DNA of 64,000 bases. Origin: Vibrio tubiashii. Lineage in GTDB: Bacteria; Pseudomonadota; Gammaproteobacteria; Enterobacterales; Vibrionaceae. Of this stretch, positions 9,557 to 18,273 are shown piece after piece. The notes beneath the pieces were generated by a model. It was given only the letters and a program-made list of their open reading frames with translations, made no database searches and was not told where the DNA came from. Location of the stretch: positions 1,240,001 through 1,304,000 of the forward strand of contig NZ_CP117029.1 in the NCBI RefSeq assembly GCF_028551255.1. Reading direction: 5' to 3'. The position numbers and the translations under genes are program-made. The stretch's first letter is position 1; each line of letters opens with the position of its first letter.

Positions 9557-10987
9557 GTGGCTACTAGTTCAAGTGCACAGGCCCGTGATACATGGGGGTC
9601 TAAATTAGGCTTCGTTATGGCCGCAGCAGGTTCTGCTGTTGGTTTGGGCAACATATGGAAATTTCCTTATACGGCGGGTGAGAGCGGCGGCGGCGCGTTC
9701 GTTGCAATTTACCTTCTTTTTGTAATTTTTATCGGCTTTAGCGTAATGTTAACGGAATTCGCTATTGGCCGTAAGACAGGTCTATCAGCTGTAGGTGCCT
9801 TTAAAACGACAGACCGTCGTTGGACATTTACAGGTGTTATGGGTGTGTTAAGTGGTCTACTAATCATGGGTTTCTACCCAGTGGTTGGTGGTTGGGCACT
9901 GGCATACATCTTTAAAGTGGGTGGTGGTCTACTAAGCGCTCCTGAAGCAATCGGTGATAGCTTTGGTGGCTTTATTTCAGACCCTGTTCAGCCTCTAATG
10001 TGGATGGGTATCTACTTGATGCTTAACATCGCTATCGTTATGAAAGGTGTTTCTGGCGGTATCGAGAAAGCAGGTAAGATCCTAATGCCTCTACTATTCC
10101 TAATCCTGATCGTTGTATCAGTGAAAGGTCTAATGCTACCTGGTGCAATGGCAGGTCTTGAGTTCCTGTTCATGCCAGACTTCTCTAAAGTAGACAGCAG
10201 TGTAGTACTTGCAGCTCTAGGTCAAGCGTTCTTCTCGCTAAGTCTAGGTATGGGTTGTATGTTGACTTACGGTTCTTACTTGAAGAAGAAAGAGAACCTA
10301 GTTCAAACAACGGGTATGGTTACTGCGATGGACACAGGTGTTGCAATCCTAGCGGGTGTGGCGATGTTCCCAGCAATGTTTGCATTCGGTATGGAGCCAG
10401 CAGCAGGTCCAGGTCTAGTATTCGTTGTTGTACCTCAGCTATTTGCTGAAATGGGCGGCGTAATTGGTCTTCTGTTCGCACTAATGTTCTTCATTGGTCT
10501 TACCGTAGCGGCACTGACTTCTTCTGTATCTCTACTTGAAGTAGTAGTTTCTTACCTAATCGATGAGAAAGGTATGAAGCGTTCTACAGCGGTAATCAGC
10601 GCAAGTGCGGTAATGGCAACGCTATGTGTGTTCGCATCACTTTCTCTAGGTGGTGTAGGACCAACGCTATTTGGCACTGGTGCATTCGATATCTTTGACC
10701 TGTTAACTGATAAGATCTTCCTAGCGGTTGGCGGTATGTTGGTGTGTATCTTTGCTGGCTGGCGTCTATCACGCTCAGAGCTTGAGAAAGAGATCACTAA
10801 CGATGGTGAAGTTTCTTTCCCACTGTTTGGTCTATGGTACAACCTAGTTAAGTACATCATCCCAGTAGCAATCGCAATCGTAGCATTCATGGGCATTAAG
10901 TCTGGTTTCGATAGCGGTAAAGGTGAAATCATGCTGTTAGGTATTGGTATCATCGCTCTAGCCGGAGTCTTCTCTAAGAAGCTTTAA
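9557..10987 (+). CDS. Sodium-dependent transporter, NSS/SNF family
   Basis: A 476-residue inner-membrane Na+-coupled symporter of the neurotransmitter:sodium symporter family (LeuT fold), which imports amino acids or related amines. The TM1 signature GSAVGLGNIWKFPY (residues about 26-39) forms the sodium and substrate sites, and some eleven hydrophobic segments follow. It starts with GTG at 9557, preceded by ATGGAGTAACC (GGAG at good spacing). Monocistronic: long leader upstream and terminator right after. The upstream TyrR-like box suggests an aromatic amino acid as substrate, but this is inference only. Confidence 0.9.
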   Translation: MATSSSAQARDTWGSKLGFVMAAAGSAVGLGNIWKFPYTAGESGGGAFVAIYLLFVIFIGFSVMLTEFAIGRKTGLSAVGAFKTTDRRWTFTGVMGVLSGLLIMGFYPVVGGWALAYIFKVGGGLLSAPEAIGDSFGGFISDPVQPLMWMGIYLMLNIAIVMKGVSGGIEKAGKILMPLLFLILIVVSVKGLMLPGAMAGLEFLFMPDFSKVDSSVVLAALGQAFFSLSLGMGCMLTYGSYLKKKENLVQTTGMVTAMDTGVAILAGVAMFPAMFAFGMEPAAGPGLVFVVVPQLFAEMGGVIGLLFALMFFIGLTVAALTSSVSLLEVVVSYLIDEKGMKRSTAVISASAVMATLCVFASLSLGGVGPTLFGTGAFDIFDLLTDKIFLAVGGMLVCIFAGWRLSRSELEKEITNDGEVSFPLFGLWYNLVKYIIPVAIAIVAFMGIKSGFDSGKGEIMLLGIGIIALAGVFSKKL

Positions 10988-11012
10988 ACTAGAAGTCGTA
11001 CTAAAGTTAAAC

Positions 11013-11038
11013 AAAACCTCCCAACTGGGAGGTTTTTT
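11013..11038 (+). terminator. Terminator of the NSS transporter gene
   Basis: Perfect stem AAAACCTCCC / GGGAGGTTTT with an AACT loop and a TTTTTT run. Confidence 0.9.
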
Positions 11039-11080
11039 CGTTTCTATCAGCTACTTTTATTAAAGAGTCTTATCACTAAG

Positions 11081-11100
11081 CCGATAATATTCGGTATCGG
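11081..11100. repeat. Inverted repeat upstream of the chemoreceptor gene
   Basis: CCGATA at 11081-11086 and TATCGG at 11095-11100 form a perfect 6 bp inverted repeat around 8 bases; overlapping CCGA/TCGG arms give an alternative fold. It lies 38 bp upstream of the GTG start. It could be an operator or leader hairpin; no known site recognised. Confidence 0.35.
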
Positions 11101-11138
11101 AATGTAATCCAAATGTAAGTCGTTAAGGAAGGTGCTTT

Positions 11139-12755
11139 GTGAAGTGGTCTGTACGGAAAAAACTCTATGCTGGCTTTGGTTGCGTCTTAGCCATCATGAC
11201 AATCATGGCAGGGGCTATTTGGTCAGAAGTGACTCAGTCGCATGACGTCGCGTCAGAGATTCGCCATGATGATGTGCCTGAAGTAGTGGGGTATCTAATC
11301 CTAATTGATGAAGCGGGTGACGTTTATCGTGATGCGACAGGAGCTATCACTGGCGTAGCGAGTGCGTTAGGCGATTACCAAAGGAATAAACAAGAGTTTT
11401 GGGATGCGATCACAGCAGTGAAAAAACTGGAAACTCCTGGCGGGGCTGATCATCAACGTATTGAACAGATAGAACGCCTGATGACAGGCTTCACTCAAGG
11501 CTTTGAAAGAGACATAGTGCCGCTTCTTGGTGATAAAAGTGCGCTAGAGCAAGAGATTACCGAACTACGCAGTCTTTATGAAGAATATCTAACACCTATC
11601 GAAGCCCTACTTGATGAGGCATCATCGGCTGAAATTACTGAGACTGATGCTTCTCTCCTTTATCTCACCGATTCGTTTGATACGATTGAAAATACCATTG
11701 CTATTTTGTTTGTAATCGCATTAGTCCTCACTTGCATTATTGCCTACTGGCTATCTAATTCCATTACAACCCGCTTATCCAACCTTGATTCTGTGGCGCA
11801 GAAAGTGGCAGAAGGGGACTTAACTGCTGATGATATCGTGGACGATTCGGGAGATGAACTGGCGAATCTGGCCAGCTCAATCAATAAAATGCAATCATCA
11901 TTGACCACACTGATTGGCTCTATCTCGTCTGTTTCCAGCCAGGTTCAACATGTGACTGCCGACCTATCTAATGTCAGTCAAGATATTGTAGCAGGTGCAT
12001 CGTCACAGGCTGATAAGGCTAACCTGATTGCGACCGCGGCAGAAGAACTCAGTTTAACTATCTCTGAAGTGGCGCAACAGGGTTCGGCAACGTTTGAAGA
12101 AGCGCAGAAGTCTGAGCAAAGCGCGGAATCGGGTCGTAACGTCATTACTGAAATGGTGGATTCCATTCAACAGGTGAGTTTGCAGATGACGGAGATGTCG
12201 ACGCAAATGAACGAGCTTGGTGCACATGGTGAGCAGATTGGGTCGGTTATTCGCGTTATTGAAGGTATTGCAGAGCAGACAAACTTGCTTGCATTGAATG
12301 CAGCAATTGAAGCCGCAAGGGCAGGTGAATTTGGTCGCGGGTTTGCTGTCGTTGCCGATGAGGTCCGAGCTTTAGCCGAGCGAACAACGACGGCAACACA
12401 GGAAGTCGCAGGGATAATCCAGCAAATTCAAACTGGTACGCAAGAAGCGGTGACCTATACACAAGAGAACTGCAAACTGGTAGAAATTGGTGTGGAGCGT
12501 AGCTCTGGTGCGGTTACTGCGCTGGAAGAAATCGTCGCTGGTGCGGCCAATGTTCAATCTATGGTCAACTCCATTGCGACAGCAGCGGAAGAGCAAACTG
12601 CTGTTACTAAAGAGATTGCTGCCGATATCACCGCCATTAGTGATATTTCTGAGCGTTCACTGCAATTAGCCAACAGCAGTTCAGATAATGTTAACGGCTT
12701 GAACTCAAAAGTCGCGGAGCTAGAGAGTTTAGTTAGTAGATTCAAACTGAGCTAA
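11139..12755 (+). CDS. Methyl-accepting chemotaxis protein
   Basis: A 538-residue transmembrane chemoreceptor that signals to CheA/CheW. Order: N-terminal helix ([20 protein letters not shown]), a helical periplasmic ligand domain of about 150 residues (four-helix-bundle type), a second helix near 190-207, a HAMP domain, then the methylated coiled coil with the conserved hairpin tip [20 protein letters not shown]. The C terminus lacks a CheR/CheB-binding pentapeptide. Translation starts at GTG 11139 with AAGGAA eight bases before it. Ligand unknown. Confidence 0.94.
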   Translation: MKWSVRKKLYAGFGCVLAIMTIMAGAIWSEVTQSHDVASEIRHDDVPEVVGYLILIDEAGDVYRDATGAITGVASALGDYQRNKQEFWDAITAVKKLETPGGADHQRIEQIERLMTGFTQGFERDIVPLLGDKSALEQEITELRSLYEEYLTPIEALLDEASSAEITETDASLLYLTDSFDTIENTIAILFVIALVLTCIIAYWLSNSITTRLSNLDSVAQKVAEGDLTADDIVDDSGDELANLASSINKMQSSLTTLIGSISSVSSQVQHVTADLSNVSQDIVAGASSQADKANLIATAAEELSLTISEVAQQGSATFEEAQKSEQSAESGRNVITEMVDSIQQVSLQMTEMSTQMNELGAHGEQIGSVIRVIEGIAEQTNLLALNAAIEAARAGEFGRGFAVVADEVRALAERTTTATQEVAGIIQQIQTGTQEAVTYTQENCKLVEIGVERSSGAVTALEEIVAGAANVQSMVNSIATAAEEQTAVTKEIAADITAISDISERSLQLANSSSDNVNGLNSKVAELESLVSRFKLS

Positions 12756-12821
12756 ACCAAGCGAGACTGGCTTTCACAAGGAGAATGGGTATACTCATGC
12801 CTCCGAAGTGGAGCCAGTCAA

Positions 12822-13517
12822 ATGTTTGATATTTTATATACCCATCCTGACTTTATCGTCATCAATAAACACCCTAATGTTTCCGTACACAAAGATGATG
12901 GCGATACCATGCTACTGCAAGAGGTGGCTAAGCAAACCAAAGATAAGCAGCTTTTTCTTATTCACCGTTTAGACAAAATGACGTCGGGCATCTTATTGCT
13001 TGGAAGAAGCTCGTCTGCTGCCAGAGAATTATCGAGTCTTTTTGCTCAGCGTAACGTCGAGAAATTCTATCTCGCCATTGGCTGTAAGAAACCAAAAAAA
13101 AAGCAAGGCTTAGTGAGTGGTGATATGGAACGTTCTCGGCGCGCTGCTTGGAAATTAGTTAACAGTCAAAACAACCCCGCTGTCACTCAGTTTTTTTCTA
13201 CGGCCTCGTTACCAGGGGAGCGGTTGTTTGTGTGTAAGCCGCATACAGGTAAAACGCATCAAATCCGCGTCGCGTTAAAGTCCGTGGGTTCGGGCATTGT
13301 GGGTGACCCGATATACAACAGCGGTAGTGACTCTGATCGTGGTTATTTGCACGCGTTTGCACTTCGTTTCGAGTTCAATCACCAAGCGTATGAGTTTGTG
13401 TGTGATCCACGCAGCAACACCTTGTTGGGTGAAAAGTGGAATGATGAAATTACCAGCCAAGGCATTGAGGCTTGGCTAAAACCTTGGGAGCTATCATGGC
13501 CGAAGATCAACAAGTAA
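12822..13517 (+). CDS. RluA-family pseudouridine synthase (TIGR01621-like)
   Basis: A 231-residue RNA pseudouridine synthase. FLIHRLDKMTSGILLLGRSS holds the HRLD motif with the catalytic aspartate, and KTHQIRVALKSVG the conserved C-terminal motif that contacts RNA. There is no S4 domain, consistent with the short stand-alone branch of the family. It overlaps the downstream methyltransferase by 22 bp, so the two form a coupled RNA-modification pair. The exact RNA target cannot be read from sequence. Confidence 0.85.
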   Translation: MFDILYTHPDFIVINKHPNVSVHKDDGDTMLLQEVAKQTKDKQLFLIHRLDKMTSGILLLGRSSSAARELSSLFAQRNVEKFYLAIGCKKPKKKQGLVSGDMERSRRAAWKLVNSQNNPAVTQFFSTASLPGERLFVCKPHTGKTHQIRVALKSVGSGIVGDPIYNSGSDSDRGYLHAFALRFEFNHQAYEFVCDPRSNTLLGEKWNDEITSQGIEAWLKPWELSWPKINK

Positions 13518-14461
13518 TGCCTGTACCTATGCAGTCAGAGCAACTTCCTATCTTTTTTGAACAATTGAAACGCCAACTTGAAATCGCACCGAACGAGGTT
13601 CGCCGCCTGTTTCATGGTCGTGGGCGTAAATTCACAGGCTTAGAGCAACTAACCTGTGATTGGATTCAAGGTCAGCTCATTGTCAGCCTATTTAAGCAGG
13701 TTAGCGACGATTTTATTGAAGAGTTAAAGCAAGGGCTGACGACCTTATCTGAAAGTGAGTTATGGCAACAGAAGCAAGGGAAAGTCATTGTCGTTCAGTA
13801 TCGTTATGCTGAAGGCGCGCCGTCAGAAGTATTATTAGGTGAATTGGACAATCGACCTGTTGTCGAAGAGTCAGGCTTAAAATATCAGCTTGATATTGGG
13901 CGTAACCAGAACTTTGGTTTATTTCTGGATATGCGTCTTGGTCGTGACTGGGTAAAAGCTCACGCCAAACATAAAAATGTCCTCAACCTTTTTGCTTATA
14001 CCTGTGGCTTTTCTGTTGCTGCGATTGAAGGCGGGGCAGACCAAGTAGTGAATGTGGATATGTCTCGCTCTTCATTATCGAAAGGACGCGAGAACCATAA
14101 ATTAAATGGTCACAACGTTAATCAAGTTAAGTTCTTAGGCTATGATATTTTCCGTTCATGGGGAAAAATCAGAAAAATGGGTCGCTATGATCTGATCGTG
14201 ATTGATCCCCCTTCATTTCAAAAAGGCAGCTTTGCTTTAACTAAAGATTACAAACGTATTCTTAGAAAGTTGCCTGAATTATTAGCGGAAGGTGGTGAAG
14301 TGATTGCATGTGTTAACTCTCCTCAAGTCACAAGTCAGTTTTTAATCGACAGCATGCAGGAAGAAGCACCGCAATTAAGCTTTGTCGAACGTTTGGATAA
14401 CCCAGCGGAATTTGAAGACATCGATCCCGAGGCTTCGTTGAAAGTACTCAGGTTTAAGTAA
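13496..14461 (+). CDS. Class I SAM-dependent methyltransferase (RlmI/RlmK-like, PF10672 type)
   Basis: A 321-residue methyltransferase resembling rRNA methyltransferases. The SAM-binding motif I is VLNLFAYTCGFSVAAIEGGA with the acidic ribose-binding residue in VVNVDMSRSSL; motif IV is YDLIVIDPPSFQKG, the DPPSF form found in rRNA and RNA methyltransferases. The ATG at 13496, preceded by GGGAG, is preferred to an in-frame TTG 24 bp earlier. It overlaps the pseudouridine synthase gene and is followed by a strong terminator, so the pair forms a short operon. Substrate rRNA position unknown. Confidence 0.8.
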   Translation: MAEDQQVMPVPMQSEQLPIFFEQLKRQLEIAPNEVRRLFHGRGRKFTGLEQLTCDWIQGQLIVSLFKQVSDDFIEELKQGLTTLSESELWQQKQGKVIVVQYRYAEGAPSEVLLGELDNRPVVEESGLKYQLDIGRNQNFGLFLDMRLGRDWVKAHAKHKNVLNLFAYTCGFSVAAIEGGADQVVNVDMSRSSLSKGRENHKLNGHNVNQVKFLGYDIFRSWGKIRKMGRYDLIVIDPPSFQKGSFALTKDYKRILRKLPELLAEGGEVIACVNSPQVTSQFLIDSMQEEAPQLSFVERLDNPAEFEDIDPEASLKVLRFK

Positions 14462-14483
14462 AAACAAACGAACTAGAGTTGTT

Positions 14484-14508
14484 AAAGCGCCTACTTAGGC
14501 GCTTTTTT
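14484..14508 (+). terminator. Terminator after the methyltransferase gene
   Basis: Stem AAGCGCC / GGCGCTT with a TACTTA-type loop and a TTTTTT run immediately after. Confidence 0.88.
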
Positions 14509-14554
14509 ATCTCAATAACAAGAATTTTTTCATCTTTAAGTTATTGCAACTGAC

Positions 14555-14578
14555 TATTGTGAGAAATTTCGCACAATA
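14555..14578. repeat. 24 bp near-perfect palindrome upstream of flp
   Basis: Arms TATTGTG and CACAATA flank an inner GAAATTTC palindrome; only one mirrored pair (A14562/G14571) fails. It is about 390 bp before flp. The 8-base spacing between TGTGA and GCACA differs from a CRP site (6 bases). Candidate operator of unknown regulator. Confidence 0.55.
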
Positions 14579-14671
14579 AACTGATAGATCTTGGTTTTTT
14601 GAGAGAAGTAACTAAATGTAACGGCTTTCATTTTGTCTCAAAAGTAAGACTTTGGTCTCTAGATGATATTT

Positions 14672-14696
14672 AATAGATCTATATAAGATCTATTAT
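14672..14696. repeat. Perfect 10 bp inverted repeat in the Tad leader
   Basis: TAATAGATCT and AGATCTATTA, separated by ATATA. The half-site ATAGATC recurs at 14584 and its complement GATCTAT at 14761, suggesting a family of related binding sites. Confidence 0.55.
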
Positions 14697-14889
14697 TATA
14701 TGAATTAATAATTAAAAACATAATTATAAGAAAAGCCCTACATATAATTGATAAATTTTTGATCTATTTCTGGTTGAATTTATAAATTTATCCATTTTTT
14801 CTTTGTTTATATTATTTTTTTAATTTAATTAAGATTTATTTTTTGATTGATTGCCTGTTTTTAAATTACTAATATGCGCCACCTAAATT

Positions 14890-14911
14890 TTATTGATTCA
14901 TTTCTATCAAA
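14890..14911. promoter_or_regulatory. Possible LuxR/HapR/SmcR-type site upstream of flp
   Basis: The left half TTATTGAT is perfect against the Vibrio quorum-sensing master-regulator consensus as I recall it; 15 of 22 positions match overall. It is 52 bp upstream of the flp start, a position suited to direct control. Right half weak, so tentative. Confidence 0.3.
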
Positions 14912-14963
14912 TCTAATTTGATTTGAAATTGAATATAAAACCCATAATTCAAAAGGAAAGAGC

Positions 14964-15173
14964 ATGTTAACTAAACTATATGTAAACGCTAAATTAGCCC
15001 TAGAAAACTACAAAAATGACGAGCGCGGTGTAACTGCAATTGAGTACGGTCTTATTGCGGCAGGTGTTGCCGTGGTCGTTGGTGCTGCTTTCCTAGGAGA
15101 TGATAGTATTTCAACGCGCTTAGGAAACATTTTTACAGACGTTAAGGATGCTCTAGAAGCAGGAAAAGCGTAA
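14964..15173 (+). CDS. flp: Flp-type pilin (Tad pilus major subunit)
   Basis: A 69-residue type IVb pilin, the structural subunit of the Flp/Tad adhesive pilus. The leader is followed by ERG|VTAIEYGLIAAGVAVVVG: a prepilin cleavage site after Gly, Glu at mature position +5 with the adjacent Tyr of Flp pilins, and a hydrophobic assembly helix. AAGGAAAG precedes the ATG. It is the first gene of the Tad operon and is followed at once (1 bp overlap) by tadV, the processing peptidase. No terminator is visible after flp, so differential expression would have to come from translation. Confidence 0.95.
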   Translation: MLTKLYVNAKLALENYKNDERGVTAIEYGLIAAGVAVVVGAAFLGDDSISTRLGNIFTDVKDALEAGKA

Positions 15174-15601
15174 TTTTTGCATCTAGGCTTGAGTGGCTAA
15201 TCGTTTTAGCCACTCTTTCTCTTATTGCGATATACGTTGATATCAATGAGAGAAAAATCAGTAATAGGGTTTGCTTCCTTATTGCAATTGTCAGCTTTGG
15301 CTACGCCTATTTATATTCTGAAGTTCAAATTATATCGCCAGCTATTATTTTATTAGTTGGGTTATTACTTAGCCAGTTCAACATCTTAGGTGGTGGGGAC
15401 TCAAAGTTATTTAGCGCTTACGCGATCGCGATAGAGCCGCAAGTGTTGCCCATAGCTCTTATCACTATCTGTTTGATTGGAGGCTTGGTCAGCTTGGCTT
15501 ATTTGATAAAGAAAATGCTTAGTAGCAACACATTCAGTGGCATCCCCTATGGAATCGCTATTTCTGCTGGCGGGTTAGTCGGCATCGTTGCTTCTATGTA
15601 G
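15173..15601 (+). CDS. tadV: TadV/CpaA-type prepilin peptidase with apparent ATT start
   Basis: A 142-residue membrane aspartic peptidase that cleaves Flp and the pseudopilins TadE and TadF. The frame 15146-15601 is open and encodes several membrane helices, YVDINERKISN (first catalytic Asp, DIxxRxIxN form) and LGGGDSKLFSA (second Asp, GxGD). No ATG, GTG or TTG precedes the GxGD motif; the first such codon comes far downstream of it. The best start is ATT at 15173, which overlaps the flp stop as TAATT and has AGGA eight bases before it. Length from there equals the family norm. A sequencing error or a different non-canonical start remains possible, but the gene is clearly real. Confidence 0.88.
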   Translation: MFASRLEWLIVLATLSLIAIYVDINERKISNRVCFLIAIVSFGYAYLYSEVQIISPAIILLVGLLLSQFNILGGGDSKLFSAYAIAIEPQVLPIALITICLIGGLVSLAYLIKKMLSSNTFSGIPYGIAISAGGLVGIVASM

Positions 15602-15610
15602 GGAGTTCAA

Positions 15611-16411
15611 TTGAAGAAGAAAGTAATTCTTGTTGTAGCAAGCTTTGCAGTTCTTTTTGGTCTGTTCGGACTGGCGGGAACGTTAAGCAGTTCTCCGAAA
15701 TCTAATGTGCAACCTGAAACCAAAATAGAAGTCTATGTATCAGTTTGGCGCTTGAATAAAGATGTCTACCTTGGCGATAAGGTAGAGCGAAATGACTTAG
15801 AGCTAGTTCGTTTACCTGAGCGTGAAGCCAATGCTTTAGGTGTGGCGAAAGATATGTCATTTGATTTTGCAACTGGGGCTATTTATGCCCAAAACCTTAA
15901 AGCTGGTGACTTGGCCTTTAAAGAGCGGATTGTCGCACCAGACCAAGAAGGTTATGTCGATCTCGTGATTGGTGATAATCGCGTTCCTTACGCAATTAAA
16001 GTGCAGCCGCAATCAATAGTGGGGGGCGTGATTACCCACGGCACAATGATTGATGTTTTAGCGCTCTCATTACCCACTGAATTCTCGCTCGAAACGGCAG
16101 AGACCCAAGCAACACGTAAGCGAAATATGTTTGTTACCCCGGTACTCACTGGTGTCAAAGTATTGCAAGTAAACAAAAGCGTAATCGATGCGACTCGCAC
16201 CAGCCCTGCAACGAGTGAAATTAACTTAATCCTTGAGCTGACTCGTAAGCAAGTTGCGACCATTACTGTGGCAAAAAGAATCTCTGAACTTGAAGTTCAT
16301 AAATCTATCGGTGAATACCAAAAGTCAGATCTCCATGCTGATGCGGGTGATGTGCTATCTAACTTCAAATCTGTGGTCGAATATCGTTCGAGCGATGTAA
16401 CCATTAACTGA
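15611..16411 (+). CDS. rcpC: Tad pilus assembly protein RcpC/CpaB
   Basis: A 266-residue periplasmic/secretin-associated protein of the Tad machine. It has an N-terminal membrane anchor or signal (VILVVASFAVLFGLFGLAG), then an SAF-like domain (EVYVSVWRLNKDVYLGDKVERNDLELVRLP) and the RcpC/CpaB domain with VPYAIKVQPQSIVGGVITHG. The start is TTG at 15611 with GGGAG just before it, after the tadV stop. Known role in the family: works with the RcpA secretin at the outer membrane. Confidence 0.88.
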   Translation: MKKKVILVVASFAVLFGLFGLAGTLSSSPKSNVQPETKIEVYVSVWRLNKDVYLGDKVERNDLELVRLPEREANALGVAKDMSFDFATGAIYAQNLKAGDLAFKERIVAPDQEGYVDLVIGDNRVPYAIKVQPQSIVGGVITHGTMIDVLALSLPTEFSLETAETQATRKRNMFVTPVLTGVKVLQVNKSVIDATRTSPATSEINLILELTRKQVATITVAKRISELEVHKSIGEYQKSDLHADAGDVLSNFKSVVEYRSSDVTIN

Positions 16412-16418
16412 GGCTTCA

Positions 16419-17744
16419 ATGAAAAAGTTACTTATCTCTCTTTGTGCCTTATTTTTTTTAGTACCTTCTGTTTCAAACGCGCAAAGAAGTACCTATCTCT
16501 CTGAAGGTGAGATGGAAATAATCTCAGTTGGCGAAGATATAGAATCAGTCTTTATTTCCAACCCAAAAGTGGCTGACTATCAAGTGATTGATAAACGCAA
16601 AGTTGCTTTGTTTGGCAAAGCCTTAGGTGAGACTGGATTCGCTGTATTTGGCACTAGCGGAAAGACACTCACTAAACGCAAGGTGACAGTGAATACCTCG
16701 CTAACAGAATTAGAAAACCAAGTTCAACTGTTGTATCCCAATGCCAATGTAAAGTTGACTCATATCGGTGACAACGTTGTCTTAACTGGCACCGTTGCAA
16801 ACGAAAAAACCAAAGATGCCATCAATCAGATGGTGGGTGAACTGTTAGAGAAAGAGAAAGAAGAGTTCACGATAGAATGGAATCGTGGTGAGGACGATTA
16901 TGAAATGGAGTTTATGAAGCGCTTTCATTTCACTGGCGTTGTTAATCAGATCGAAGTCGTGACCCAAAAACAAGTTAACGTAAAACTGTCGATTGCCGAA
17001 GTGTCTCACTCATTCCTTGAAGAATTTGGTGTTCAGTACGGTAGCCAAGGCCAGAGTGCGGGTGTCTTTGTTAATCCGCTAACCTCATTTAGTGCTTCGG
17101 ATATTATTTCTGTTATTACCGCTATGGGTAATGACACTGTCGGACAAATTCTCGCCCAGCCGAATCTTTCCGTTATGTCTGGTGAAACGGCGAACTTCCT
17201 AGTCGGTGGAGAACTACCAGTCGTCACAGTAGTCGATGGAACGACTAACGTTGAGTACAAAGAGTTTGGTATCCGTCTTGACCTTATGGCCAAGGTGCTT
17301 GAAGACGACAAGATTAAACTGTCGTTAATGCCAGAAGTGAGCTCGCTAGATACCCAGTACAGTAACGCTTCTTACAATTTGCCCGCATTAAAAACTCGCC
17401 GTGCCAGAACCACTGTTCAACTTGCTGATGGTAAAAGCTTTGTTTTGGGTGGCTTGCTGAGTACCGAAGATAAAGAATCATTAAGCCAAATTCCATTTAT
17501 TGGTGAAATTCCGGTGTTAGGTGCACTGTTCCGTTCTTCAGGCACGGAAAGAACACGTACCGAACTTGTGATTGTTGCGACGGTCAATCTTGTTCAGCCA
17601 GTTGAGCCTAGTGCCATCCAACTACCAACAATGCAGAAAACCACGAGTCTTGAGCGTTTTTTGAATGTTGAGCTGAATGGTTCAGATTCAGAACAAAACA
17701 AATGGGCAAATGAAATCTACGCGACCGGAGGCTTTAAGCTATGA
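16419..17744 (+). CDS. rcpA: Tad secretin RcpA/CpaC
   Basis: A 441-residue outer-membrane secretin through which the Flp pilus exits. It has a signal peptide ending near VSNA, an N-terminal pilus/secretin domain, a BON-like stretch (NVVLTGTVANEKTKDAINQMV) and the C-terminal secretin core ending with IPFIGEIPVLGALFRS, typical for the family. The stop overlaps the rcpB start in ATGA, implying translational coupling. Confidence 0.93.
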   Translation: MKKLLISLCALFFLVPSVSNAQRSTYLSEGEMEIISVGEDIESVFISNPKVADYQVIDKRKVALFGKALGETGFAVFGTSGKTLTKRKVTVNTSLTELENQVQLLYPNANVKLTHIGDNVVLTGTVANEKTKDAINQMVGELLEKEKEEFTIEWNRGEDDYEMEFMKRFHFTGVVNQIEVVTQKQVNVKLSIAEVSHSFLEEFGVQYGSQGQSAGVFVNPLTSFSASDIISVITAMGNDTVGQILAQPNLSVMSGETANFLVGGELPVVTVVDGTTNVEYKEFGIRLDLMAKVLEDDKIKLSLMPEVSSLDTQYSNASYNLPALKTRRARTTVQLADGKSFVLGGLLSTEDKESLSQIPFIGEIPVLGALFRSSGTERTRTELVIVATVNLVQPVEPSAIQLPTMQKTTSLERFLNVELNGSDSEQNKWANEIYATGGFKL

Positions 17745-18262
17745 GGAAGATTACTCATAAATCTCTTTGGCAAGTGGCGAGTTTGTGCGCGCTATTTGTT
17801 TTGGCTGGCTGCGCAGAAACAGTCTCAACCCGAGAAGGTCAAGCTATTCACACAGTGCCAATGGTTTATACCTGGTCTGCTTCATTTGAGCAGGTGGGTC
17901 TAGAAAATGCTAAGCAAGATGTGCGCACACTGATCAATAAGAACTGGGACTTAGTCGTGAGCAAAGGGCTAGATCTCCAATGGTCGACAAATCGAGGTAA
18001 GCAGCTTGCAACTTCTCTTCGCCAGGAGCTAATCGAACGTGGTGTTGATGCAAAGCATATCTCGTTCAGCCAAGAGAGCTTAGGTAACAATAAAGGTGTC
18101 GCTGTTCGGTTTCATTACACCAAGGTGGTCACTGAGCTGTGCACGCCAAGTAAAATCGGCCAGTTCGGCGCGTACTCTGAAGGTTGCTTTGCTGAAAATG
18201 CGCGTTGGCAAGCAATGGTAAATCCAGAAAAAATGCTGTCACCACAGCCTGTTGCTAAGTAG
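17741..18262 (+). CDS. rcpB: Tad locus lipoprotein, RcpB/CpaD-like
   Basis: A 173-residue predicted outer-membrane lipoprotein: the signal ends in the lipobox LAGC. The rest is a soluble domain with few obvious motifs and two further cysteines (ELCTPSK, EGCFAEN), possibly a disulfide. Name given by operon position between the secretin and tadZ, and by size; sequence identity to RcpB or CpaD is not evident by eye. Likely a secretin partner. Confidence 0.65.
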   Translation: MRKITHKSLWQVASLCALFVLAGCAETVSTREGQAIHTVPMVYTWSASFEQVGLENAKQDVRTLINKNWDLVVSKGLDLQWSTNRGKQLATSLRQELIERGVDAKHISFSQESLGNNKGVAVRFHYTKVVTELCTPSKIGQFGAYSEGCFAENARWQAMVNPEKMLSPQPVAK

Positions 18263-18273
18263 GGGACAAATTT

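Larger units (their letters stand above)
14509..14963. other. AT-rich regulatory region upstream of the Tad operon
   Basis: A 455 bp non-coding stretch, far richer in A/T than its surroundings, with several inverted repeats (14555-14578, 14672-14696), four copies of ATAGATC or its complement (14584, 14675, 14689, 14761), and a LuxR/HapR-like element (14890-14911). No gene is supported here. Such AT-rich leaders are typical H-NS targets in Vibrio; that is inference. Confidence 0.65.

Noticed and set aside
10552..10953. 133-codon frame antisense to the NSS transporter
   Set aside because: Mirror of hydrophobic codons in the transporter; no start signal.
14555..14578. CRP site in the Tad leader
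   Set aside because: The TGTGA and GCACA arms are separated by 8 rather than 6 bases and the right arm is not TCACA.
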